Below, piece by piece: positions 1 to 5,304 of a stretch of 5,463 nucleotides of DNA. Both the position numbers and the translations under genes were made by a program. The notes under the pieces are model-generated. The model did not search any database. It saw nothing but the letters and a program-made list of their open reading frames with translations, and had not been told where the DNA came from. Location: assembly GCA_025350345.1 (NCBI GenBank), contig JANXYA010000288.1, positions 1 to 5,463 of the forward strand, in the 5' to 3' direction. This DNA comes from Gammaproteobacteria bacterium (GTDB lineage Bacteria; Pseudomonadota; Gammaproteobacteria; Steroidobacterales; Steroidobacteraceae). The number at the start of each line of letters is the position of its first letter. Positions within the stretch are counted from its first letter, which is position 1.

Positions 1-590
1 GTCGCGACGATGGCGCTTTGCCGGTAATCATGTGAGCGCAGGGGCAGGTGCAGCAGCTCGCGCACCTGTGAGCGCGCGCCGTCGGCCCCCACGATCAGCC
101 GGGCTGAGAACTCCCCCGCGCTCGTCTCCAGGCGCACGGCGTTTGCACCGGTGCTGACCGACGTGATGGTCGCCGCGATCGCCCGCCCGCCCTGTGCGCG
201 AAACGCCGCCAAACTCGCGGCGGCCAAGGCACGATTCTCGATGATATGGCCGAGCTCGGCCTCGGCGAGCTCGGCCGCCCTGAAGACCAGCACTTCGGGG
301 CCGTCGCAGGGCACGGACTCGTGCCAGACGCGCATGCACTCGTAGGCGCAGAGCCTCTCCGGTGGCAGCGCTGACCAGGCCAGCGCATTGCGCAGCACCT
401 GCTGACTGGAGCGCGAGATCGCCGCGACCCGCAACTCCGGTGGGCCCTGCGGCCGAGCCGCGTCATCGAGTTCCGGCGCCAGCAGCGCAATGCGCCCGGG
501 CGCAAAGCCGCCGTGCCGCACCAGCAGCGCCGCGGTGGCGGCGCCGACCGGTCCGCCGCCGATGATCGCAATGTCAAATTCAGTGTTCAT
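1..590 (-). CDS. ubiI: UbiI-like ubiquinone FAD monooxygenase, N-terminal part (3' end off the window)
   Basis: Flavin-dependent hydroxylase of the UbiH/UbiF/UbiI (VisC) family, which adds a hydroxyl group to the polyprenyl-phenol ring during ubiquinone synthesis. Seen: 196 complete codons from the ATG at 590, beginning MNTEFDIAIIGGGPVGA. The FAD-binding GxGxxG motif is at residues 11-16, an RVAAISRSS block typical of UbiI proteins at 54-62, and the second FAD/NAD(P)H motif GADGARS at 168-174. Family members are about 400 residues, so roughly half is present and the C-terminal GD motif is not visible. It lies 15 nt after the ubiH stop, with only a weak ribosome site, so it is probably the fourth gene of the ygfB-pepP-ubiH operon. 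In E. coli UbiI hydroxylates C5. Position and sequence fit UbiI, but regiospecificity varies between species and is inferred here. No frameshift is seen. Confidence 0.88.
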   Translation of the reverse strand, partial: MNTEFDIAIIGGGPVGAATAALLVRHGGFAPGRIALLAPELDDAARPQGPPELRVAAISRSSQQVLRNALAWSALPPERLCAYECMRVWHESVPCDGPEVLVFRAAELAEAELGHIIENRALAAASLAAFRAQGGRAIAATITSVSTGANAVRLETSAGEFSARLIVGADGARSQVRELLHLPLRSHDYRQSAIVA

Positions 591-605
591 GCAGCGCTTG
601 GGGGT

Positions 606-1859
606 TCAGGTCACGGGCAGGCCGCGCATCAGCCGCGGCGTATCGCCGCCGAAACCCCAGCTCAGGCGCGCCAGCCCGTCCTTGGCGCCGGGGGCGAGGT
701 CAAAGAGTGTCAGGCCAAGGCTGCGCAGCAGTGCGACGCCGGGGCGTTCGCTGGCGAAGAGTTTCACGAGTCCGTCGGTGAAGCCCACCATGCCGCGACG
801 ATCGGCGGCGCGGCGGCGCTCAAAGTCCTCCAGCACCGCAGGGGCACCCGGATCGGGCGCCGCCGCGAGCATCTCCGCCAGCAAGGCGGCGTCGCGCAGC
901 CCGAGATTGAAACCCTGGCCGGCCACCGGATGCAGGGCCTGCGCCGCGTTGCCGACCAGCACGGCGCGTTGCCCGGGCATGCTTTCTGCGCGGCTCAGGG
1001 ACAGCGGATAGGAGGCACATGCGCCGGCTTGCCGGATGCGGCCGATGCGCCAGCCAAAGCTCCGCTGCAGCTCGGCGATGAACGCGCTGGACTCGAGCGC
1101 CAGCACCTGCGCGGCGCGCTCCGGGGTCAGCGTCCACACCACCGTGTAACGGCCGTCGGCGAGCGGCAGCACCGCCAGCGGCCCGGCGGGCGTGAAGCGC
1201 TCATAAGCCACCCCGCTCGCGGCCCGGTCCGTCGCGACGTGCACCACCACGGCCACCTGCCGGTAGTCCTCGACCATCGCGGCGATGCCGGCAGCGGCGC
1301 GCACGAGCGATTGCGCGCCGTCCGCGGCCACCACCACGCGGGCCACAAACTGCTCAGTGTCCGCCGCGACCGCCGTGCTCTCCGCGCCCAGGCTCGCGCG
1401 GCGCACCGCCAGCCGCGCGGCCTCGCTCTCGAGCCGTACCTCCAGGACGCGCGCCGGATTGCGCACCAGGATCTGGGGCCGCTGTGCGAGCGCCTGCCAG
1501 AGCGCAGCGCCGATGTGCCGGTTGGACACGACGAAGCCCAGCGCCTCGAGCCCCTGCTCCGCCGCGCTCAGTCGGGCGGCACCGAAGCGGCCGGCATCCG
1601 ACACGCGGATCTCGCGCACGGGGCCGGCCTGCGCGCTCATGTGGCGCCACACCCCGAGCGCTTCAAAAATGCGCCGGCTGCCATTGCCGAGCGCGGTGGT
1701 GCGATCATCAAAACTGGGCTGGCTGGCGGCATCCAGGGGCACCGCCTCGATGAGCACCACGCGCAGGGCCGTGCCGGCGAGCGCGAGGGCCAGGCTGGCG
1801 CCGACCATGCCACCGCCGACGATGGCGACATCGACGGGGGTCGGCGTGCGCGCGCTCAT
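606..1859 (-). CDS. ubiH: UbiH, FAD-dependent ubiquinone biosynthesis hydroxylase
   Basis: Flavoprotein monooxygenase of 417 residues, the normal length for UbiH (2-octaprenyl-6-methoxyphenol hydroxylase in E. coli; C1 hydroxylation of the ring). Seen: N-terminal FAD-binding GGGMVG at 15-20 followed by the beta-2 acidic residue E38; the UbiH-type SFDDRTTAL block at 49-57; the second motif AADGAQS at 178-184; and the third flavin-binding block from G303 to D323 (GNAAQALHP, then GQGFNLGLRD). The GNAA form, rather than GDAAH, is characteristic of UbiH. The ATG at 1859 overlaps the pepP stop as ATGA and no good Shine-Dalgarno sequence precedes it, so translation is probably coupled to pepP. The next gene encodes a paralogue with the same fold. 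In E. coli these enzymes work in a cytosolic Ubi protein complex. The family is certain; the choice of UbiH over its paralogues rests on the motifs and on position next to pepP. Confidence 0.93.
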   Translation of the reverse strand: MSARTPTPVDVAIVGGGMVGASLALALAGTALRVVLIEAVPLDAASQPSFDDRTTALGNGSRRIFEALGVWRHMSAQAGPVREIRVSDAGRFGAARLSAAEQGLEALGFVVSNRHIGAALWQALAQRPQILVRNPARVLEVRLESEAARLAVRRASLGAESTAVAADTEQFVARVVVAADGAQSLVRAAAGIAAMVEDYRQVAVVVHVATDRAASGVAYERFTPAGPLAVLPLADGRYTVVWTLTPERAAQVLALESSAFIAELQRSFGWRIGRIRQAGACASYPLSLSRAESMPGQRAVLVGNAAQALHPVAGQGFNLGLRDAALLAEMLAAAPDPGAPAVLEDFERRRAADRRGMVGFTDGLVKLFASERPGVALLRSLGLTLFDLAPGAKDGLARLSWGFGGDTPRLMRGLPVT

Positions 1860-3175
1860 GCGGCCGCGGCCATCAGCTTCTCGATCGCATCGGCGGAGGT
1901 CGGCGCGCCGGCCGTGAGCACCTCATGGCCACTGCGGGTCACGGCAACGTCGTCCTCGATGCGCACGCCGATATTCCAGAATCGCTTCGGCACGCCCTTG
2001 CTGCCGGCGGGGATATAGACGCCGGGCTCCACCGTCAACACCATCCCGGGCTCGAACACCCGCCATTCGTTGCCGACCTTGTAATCCCCTACATCGTGCA
2101 CATCGATGCCGAGCCAATGGCCGGTGCGGTGCATGAAGAATTTCTTGTAGGCGCCATCCCTGATGAGGCCGGCGAGCGGCCCCTTGAGCAATCCGATGCG
2201 CACCAGGCCCTGGGTGATCGCCCGCACCGCCGCATCGTGCGGCTCGTTCCAGTGATTGCCCGGCTTCACCTTGGCAAAGGCGGCGTGCTGCGCGGCCAGC
2301 ACCACGTCGTAGACGGCGCGCTGTTCGGGGCTGTAGCGGCCATTCACCGGGAAGGTGCGGGTGATGTCCGATGCATAGTATTCGTGCTCACAACCGGCAT
2401 CGATCAGCAGCAAGTCCCCTGCCTTGAGCGGCTGGTTGTTGTCGGCGTAGTGCAACACGCATGAATTGGCGCCACCCCCGACGATCGGGTGATAGGAAAT
2501 ATCGGCGCCGTGGCGGCCGAACTCATGCACCAGTTCCGCCATCACCTCGTACTCGGTGCGGCCGGGCCGGCAAAAGCGCATCGCACGGATGTGCGCGCCG
2601 GCGCCGATCTGTCCGGCGCGGCGCATGATCGCCAGTTCCCTGCGGCTCTTGAACAGGCGCATGTCGTGCAGCACGTGGTCGAGGGCCACGAATTCCTGTG
2701 GCTGATGCGCTCCGGCGCGTGCCTGCGCGCGCAGGGTGTTCACCCAGCTGAGCACGCGCTGATCGAAGTCGTGGTACTTGCCCATCGTGTAGTAGACCCG
2801 CGAGCGGCTCTCGATGAGCCCGGGCAGGATCTCGTCGATGTCGGCGATGGGAAAGGCGTCATCGGCGCCGAAGTCGGCTCGCGCACCCTCCGGTCCGGAG
2901 CGCTTCCCGTCCCAGATCTCCCGCTCGGCGCTGCGTTCGCGCACGAACATCACGAATTCGCCCTGCGGCCGTCCCGGAATCAGCACCCCAACCGCCTCGG
3001 GCTCGCCGAACCCGGTGAGGTAGTGAAAATCACTGTCCTGGCGGAAGTTGTACAGCACGTCGTTGTTGCGGGTGCGCTCGGGCGCCGCCGGCAGCACGGC
3101 AATCGCGTCCTTGCCCATCGCCCGCAGCAGCTGGCGGCGGCGGCGGGCGAATTCTTCGGCCATCTTGCTGTTCAT
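1856..3175 (-). CDS. pepP: Xaa-Pro aminopeptidase (aminopeptidase P, M24B)
   Basis: Cytosolic metallopeptidase that removes the N-terminal residue from peptides with proline in second position. Its 439 residues match E. coli PepP (about 440). Seen: an N-terminal creatinase-like domain (about 1-170, with YNFRQDSDFHYLTG at 42-55) and a C-terminal pita-bread domain. All five metal ligands are present: D259 (LLLIDAG), D270 (SDITRTFP), H353 (RTGHWLG), E383 (TVEPGVYI) and E407 (GVRIEDD). The accessory catalytic histidines H242, H349 and H360 are also in place, so the enzyme should be active with two metal ions, usually manganese. The ATG at 3175 is chosen because AAAGG lies 6 nt upstream; M5 is less well placed. 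It begins 48 nt after ygfB and its stop overlaps the ubiH start by 4 nt. Its location in a quinone operon is widely conserved but unexplained. Confidence 0.97.
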   Translation of the reverse strand: MNSKMAEEFARRRRQLLRAMGKDAIAVLPAAPERTRNNDVLYNFRQDSDFHYLTGFGEPEAVGVLIPGRPQGEFVMFVRERSAEREIWDGKRSGPEGARADFGADDAFPIADIDEILPGLIESRSRVYYTMGKYHDFDQRVLSWVNTLRAQARAGAHQPQEFVALDHVLHDMRLFKSRRELAIMRRAGQIGAGAHIRAMRFCRPGRTEYEVMAELVHEFGRHGADISYHPIVGGGANSCVLHYADNNQPLKAGDLLLIDAGCEHEYYASDITRTFPVNGRYSPEQRAVYDVVLAAQHAAFAKVKPGNHWNEPHDAAVRAITQGLVRIGLLKGPLAGLIRDGAYKKFFMHRTGHWLGIDVHDVGDYKVGNEWRVFEPGMVLTVEPGVYIPAGSKGVPKRFWNIGVRIEDDVAVTRSGHEVLTAGAPTSADAIEKLMAAAA

Positions 3176-3181
3176 TGGGAG

Positions 3182-3186
3182 CCTTT
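3182..3186 (-). promoter_or_regulatory. Ribosome binding site of pepP
   Basis: AAAGG on the minus strand, 6 nt before the pepP ATG at 3175. It is the clearest Shine-Dalgarno-like sequence in the minus-strand operon and decides the start in favour of M1 over the ATG four codons downstream. Confidence 0.5.
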
Positions 3187-3223
3187 GTAGGAGCGCCAGG
3201 TCAGGCCACGGCCGGGTGACGCT

Positions 3224-3784
3224 TCAATGCAGAGAAAGTCCGGCTGCCGGCGCCGGGTGCCGGAAAGCGCCCAGCTCTTCAAACACGACCTGGACTCCGA
3301 CCCGCACGAATTCCACCAGTTCCGCCAGCGCCGCCTCGTTGGCCTCGAGTCCTTCCCGTTCGTCGACTCCCGCCCGCATGATCTGTGCCAGGTCACGCAC
3401 GATCTCCCCGGCATCCCCGGGCAGGTGCTCGGGGTCCGGCGCGCCGCTGGTGCCCAGCCCATAGACGAAGCCATTGCACCACAGGGTGAGCGCCTCGGTG
3501 CGCAGCTCGATGGGCTGCTCGTCATCGGGCATCAGCAGCTCGAACTGCATCTGGGTGCCGGTCAGGGCCGCGCGCGTCTCATCATAGACCTCGCGCAGCT
3601 GCCCCGCGGCATCGCCCGCAGCCGCACCCTCGGGAAGGATATCGGCCAGCCAGTCTTCCAGCCGGTAGGCACCGGTGGAGCACAGCGCCCCTGCCAGAGT
3701 GCCGTGCGCTTCGGCGGGCTCGGTGACCGCTCGGGATTCTGACAAAAGGCGTTGGACCTGGGCGTAATTGCTTTGGCTGGCCAC
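3224..3784 (-). CDS. ygfB: YgfB / UPF0149 family protein
   Basis: Small, mostly helical cytosolic protein of the UPF0149 (YgfB/YecA) family; 186 residues from a GTG start, close to E. coli YgfB (about 190). Seen, numbered from the GTG: PAEAHG at 23-28, FELLMPDD at 81-88, LWCNGFVYGLG at 101-111 and ELVEFVRVGVQVVFEEL at 155-171, in the order and spacing of the family, with a short tail ending in LH. There is no signal peptide or membrane segment. The biochemical role is not settled. In Pseudomonas aeruginosa YgfB affects expression of the amidase AmpDh3 through the regulator AlpA, which cannot be assumed here. It is first in the operon ahead of pepP, with a 48-nt gap. The start is uncertain: an ATG at 3817 (197 residues) and a TTG at 3844 (206 residues) are in frame, but family length, the arginine- and proline-rich upstream residues and a candidate promoter over both codons favour GTG 3784. 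Confidence 0.88.
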   Translation of the reverse strand: MASQSNYAQVQRLLSESRAVTEPAEAHGTLAGALCSTGAYRLEDWLADILPEGAAAGDAAGQLREVYDETRAALTGTQMQFELLMPDDEQPIELRTEALTLWCNGFVYGLGTSGAPDPEHLPGDAGEIVRDLAQIMRAGVDEREGLEANEAALAELVEFVRVGVQVVFEELGAFRHPAPAAGLSLH

Positions 3785-3815
3785 GTGATTCCGGCCGCAT
3801 GGACTGACCGCAGGC

Positions 3816-3844
3816 ATGGTAGGGCGCGTCACGGCCACACGCAA
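3816..3844 (-). promoter_or_regulatory. Candidate sigma70-type promoter of the ygfB-pepP-ubiH-ubiI operon
   Basis: On the minus strand TTGCGT (3844-3839) and TACCAT (3821-3816) are separated by 17 bp, matching the consensus at 3/6 and 4/6 positions. Transcription would start near 3809, giving a leader of about 25 nt to the GTG at 3784. The match is weak; position is the main support. Confidence 0.3.
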
Positions 3845-3880
3845 CCGCTACACAGTTTCCCCAGGGTACGAGCATTTCCA

Positions 3881-3910
3881 TTGACCGCGCTCGTGGCGCG
3901 GAACTATAGT
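3881..3910 (+). promoter_or_regulatory. Sigma70-type promoter of the coiled-coil gene and zapA
   Basis: TTGACC (3881-3886) and TATAGT (3905-3910) each match the consensus at 5 of 6 positions and are 18 bp apart. This is the best promoter in the window. The usual start, about 7 nt after the -10 element, falls on or within a base of the A of the ATG at 3917. There is no room for a Shine-Dalgarno sequence, so the transcript is predicted to be leaderless. Confidence 0.65.
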
Positions 3911-3916
3911 TTTCAC

Positions 3917-4150
3917 ATGGCAGACAGCAAAGGCAGCGCAAATCTCGACCAGGAGCTCAAGCGCCTCGAAAAGCGCCTGGAAGAGCTGGTCGCCACCGTG
4001 CACCGTCTCAAGGAAGAGAACCGCGCCCTGCGGCAGCGTCAGGACAACCTCGCGGCTGAGAAGACCACCGTGATGAACCGGAGCGAACAGGTCCGGGCCC
4101 GCGTCGAAGCGATCATCGGGCGCCTCAAGGCCATGGAACACACGGCATGA
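3917..4150 (+). CDS. Small coiled-coil protein, TIGR02449 type, upstream of zapA
   Basis: A protein of 77 residues, rich in Leu, Glu, Lys and Arg, with heptad-like leucine spacing from about residue 10 to 73. It has a break around 50-55 and ends in RVEAIIGRLKAMEHTA. Length, composition, C-terminal pattern and position directly upstream of zapA match the family annotated as TIGR02449; no enzymatic motif, signal or membrane segment is visible. Its stop overlaps the zapA start (ATGA, 4147-4150), so the two are co-transcribed and probably translationally coupled. Known: in Caulobacter a coiled-coil protein, ZauP, encoded beside zapA binds ZapA, and in E. coli the coiled-coil protein ZapB does so. 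A similar role here is inference, from context rather than proven homology. ATG 3917 is preferred because the promoter -10 element ends only 6 nt upstream; the in-frame GTG at 3893 would lie inside the promoter. Confidence 0.85.
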   Translation: MADSKGSANLDQELKRLEKRLEELVATVHRLKEENRALRQRQDNLAAEKTTVMNRSEQVRARVEAIIGRLKAMEHTA

Positions 4151-4464
4151 GCCAGCCGGAAGCCACGCGCGTCAGCGTCCGCATCCTCGACCGGGAATAC
4201 TTCATCGCCTGCCCGCAGGAGGAGCGGAGCGACCTGCTCGACAGCGCCGCCTTCCTCAATACCCGCATGAAAGAGATCCGGGACACGGGCAAGGTAGTGG
4301 GAGTCGATCGCATTGCCGTGATGGCGGCCTTGAATATCGCCAATGAAATGCTGCGCCAGCGTGAACAGGATCACGGTTCGCAGGCGGACTACGGCGTGCG
4401 CGTGCGCACGCTGCGTGAACGCGTCGAATCTGCACTGCAGAAAGGACAGCAGCTGGATCTTTAG
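4147..4464 (+). CDS. zapA: Cell division protein ZapA
   Basis: ZapA is a small cytosolic protein that binds and cross-links FtsZ protofilaments and stabilises the division ring. Its 105 residues match the family (about 100-110). Seen: the N-terminal strand block VSVRILDREYFIACP at about 9-23, the segment RSDLLDSAAFLNTRMKEIR at 27-45, and the highly conserved VGVDRIAVMAALNIANE at about 51-67. A C-terminal helix (about 68-105) would form the tetramerising coiled coil. The start overlaps the upstream stop as ATGA, with no strong ribosome site, suggesting translational coupling. The candidate promoter of the 6S RNA lies across the 3' end of this gene. Identification is firm from sequence and from the zapA-6S RNA-fau order. 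Confidence 0.96.
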   Translation: MSQPEATRVSVRILDREYFIACPQEERSDLLDSAAFLNTRMKEIRDTGKVVGVDRIAVMAALNIANEMLRQREQDHGSQADYGVRVRTLRERVESALQKGQQLDL

Positions 4465-4472
4465 TGTAGAGT
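4443..4472 (+). promoter_or_regulatory. Candidate promoter of the 6S RNA gene
   Basis: AGGACA (4443-4448) and TAGAGT (4467-4472), 18 bp apart, match the sigma70 consensus at 4/6 positions each. The predicted start, 4479-4480, coincides with the outermost base pair of the 6S terminal helix. The promoter spans the last codons and stop of zapA. Neither hexamer is strong; agreement with the RNA 5' end is the main support. Confidence 0.45.
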
Positions 4473-4479
4473 CGGACAC

Positions 4480-4667
4480 GCGTCGCCTGTGGTGTTCGAT
4501 AAGCGGGCTGGGTTACCTCTCGACCCTAAGTTGAAACACCCCGGGATCTGGCCTTGCTGGCAGCATTGTGCAGGTCTGCCCCGAGCAGAAAGCCTTACCT
4601 GCCGCAGGAAATCCCACTTGTTGCTCTGGTCGAGAGCAACGGTTCGCACCGGCATTGCGGGTGACGC
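4480..4667 (+). ncRNA. ssrS: 6S RNA
   Basis: 6S RNA mimics an open promoter and sequesters sigma70 RNA polymerase in stationary phase. Predicted length is about 188 nt (E. coli 184). Seen: a 15-bp terminal helix, 4480-4494 with 4653-4667, including several G-U pairs; an inner helix GCGGGC (4503-4508) with GTTCGC (4642-4647); GGGAT (4543-4547) with ATCCC (4611-4615); GCAGGT (4570-4575) with ACCTGC (4597-4602); and an 8-bp hairpin, 4620-4627 with 4633-4640, which corresponds to the 3'-side hairpin of E. coli 6S. Segments resembling E. coli 6S include GGTGTTCG followed by AAGCGGGC near the 5' end, AAGCCTTA at 4590-4597 and CGGCATTGCGG near the 3' end. The gene lies between zapA and fau, the conserved location. 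Ends are set from the helix and may shift by a few nt. The start point for product RNA was not determined. Confidence 0.93.
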
Positions 4668-4701
4668 TTCTCTTCCAACCTGGCGCAGCCCTTAAGCCGA
4701 C

Positions 4702-5301
4702 GTGCCCGTAGCAACACCGTTGTCGCGACCCGCGTTGCGCCGCGCGCTGCTCGCCCGCCGCGCCGCGCTTGCACCGGCCGCGCGGGCGGCGGCCCAGCGG
4801 CGCATCCTCGCCCACGTCGCACGCCTCAGCGCGCTCGGGCCCGGCGCTGCGGTGGGTCTGTACGCATCACGCGGCACGGAAGTCGCCACCGGGCCGCTGC
4901 GGGCGCTGGCCAGAAGCCGCCGCTGCCAGGTATTTCTACCGCTCATCACCGACCACAAGAATTGCCAGATGGTGTTCCACGCCGATCACGGCCGCCCGCT
5001 GCGACGCAACCGTTACCTGATCGGTGAGCCCATCGGTGGCCGGAGCATCGCCGCGCCCGCGCTGACGCTGGTGCTGATGCCGCTGGTCGGCTTCGATGAG
5101 GCCGGCAATCGACTCGGCAACGGCGCCGGCTACTACGATCGATGGCTGGCCTTCCGCCGCGGCACGCGCGGCGCGCCACTCCTGGTGGGCATCGCATTCG
5201 AGTGCCAGAGGGTTGCGCTGATCGAGCCGCAAGCCCACGACGTACGACTGGATGGCGTCGTAACCGAGAATGGCCTGCAACTGTTTGCCGCGGGGCGTTG
5301 A
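4702..5301 (+). CDS. fau: 5-formyltetrahydrofolate cyclo-ligase (YgfA/Fau)
   Basis: 5-FCL (methenyltetrahydrofolate synthetase) converts 5-formyl-THF to 5,10-methenyl-THF using ATP, returning an inhibitory storage folate to one-carbon metabolism. It has 199 residues, within the family's usual 180-200. Seen: an N-terminal basic helix (LRRALLARRAAL, 12-23) typical of the family; GLYASRGTEVAT at 52-63, matching the substrate-side strand with its conserved Glu; VLMPLVGFDEAGNRLG at 124-139; the signature GNGAGYYDR at 139-147, part of the ATP/phosphate site; and HDVRLDGVVTENG near the end. The GTG at 4702 is the first possible start because an in-frame TAA lies at 4693-4695; no good Shine-Dalgarno sequence is seen. 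It begins 34 nt after the predicted 6S RNA end with no terminator or clear promoter between, so it is probably expressed by read-through from 6S, as in E. coli. Confidence 0.95.
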   Translation: MPVATPLSRPALRRALLARRAALAPAARAAAQRRILAHVARLSALGPGAAVGLYASRGTEVATGPLRALARSRRCQVFLPLITDHKNCQMVFHADHGRPLRRNRYLIGEPIGGRSIAAPALTLVLMPLVGFDEAGNRLGNGAGYYDRWLAFRRGTRGAPLLVGIAFECQRVALIEPQAHDVRLDGVVTENGLQLFAAGR

Positions 5302-5304
5302 TTC

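Noticed and set aside
513..2018. A 501-codon open frame on the plus strand opposite ubiH.
   Set aside because: It is antisense to ubiH with all its motifs intact. The predicted protein is low-complexity (His, Arg, Ala, Gly), as expected for a shadow frame in GC-rich DNA, and shows no recognisable domain.
2489..3190. A 233-codon open frame on the plus strand opposite pepP, and a similar 179-codon one at 1925-2464.
   Set aside because: Both lie wholly within pepP on the other strand, have no family resemblance, and are explained by codon bias.
3227..3742. A 171-codon plus-strand frame opposite ygfB.
   Set aside because: It is a shadow of ygfB, whose UPF0149 motifs are clear; there is no promoter or ribosome site for it.
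3752..3916. N-terminal extension of the coiled-coil protein, giving a 132-codon frame.
   Set aside because: The extension runs through the divergent promoter region and the start of ygfB. Its residues are not coiled coil, and the strong promoter ends just before ATG 3917.
4620..4640. An 8-bp hairpin that might be a rho-independent terminator after zapA.
   Set aside because: No U-tract follows it, and it lies inside the 6S RNA at the place of the known 3'-side hairpin.
4461..4695. Short open frames on both strands over the zapA-fau gap.
   Set aside because: The interval is fully explained by 6S RNA pairing, and the frames have no motif or ribosome site.
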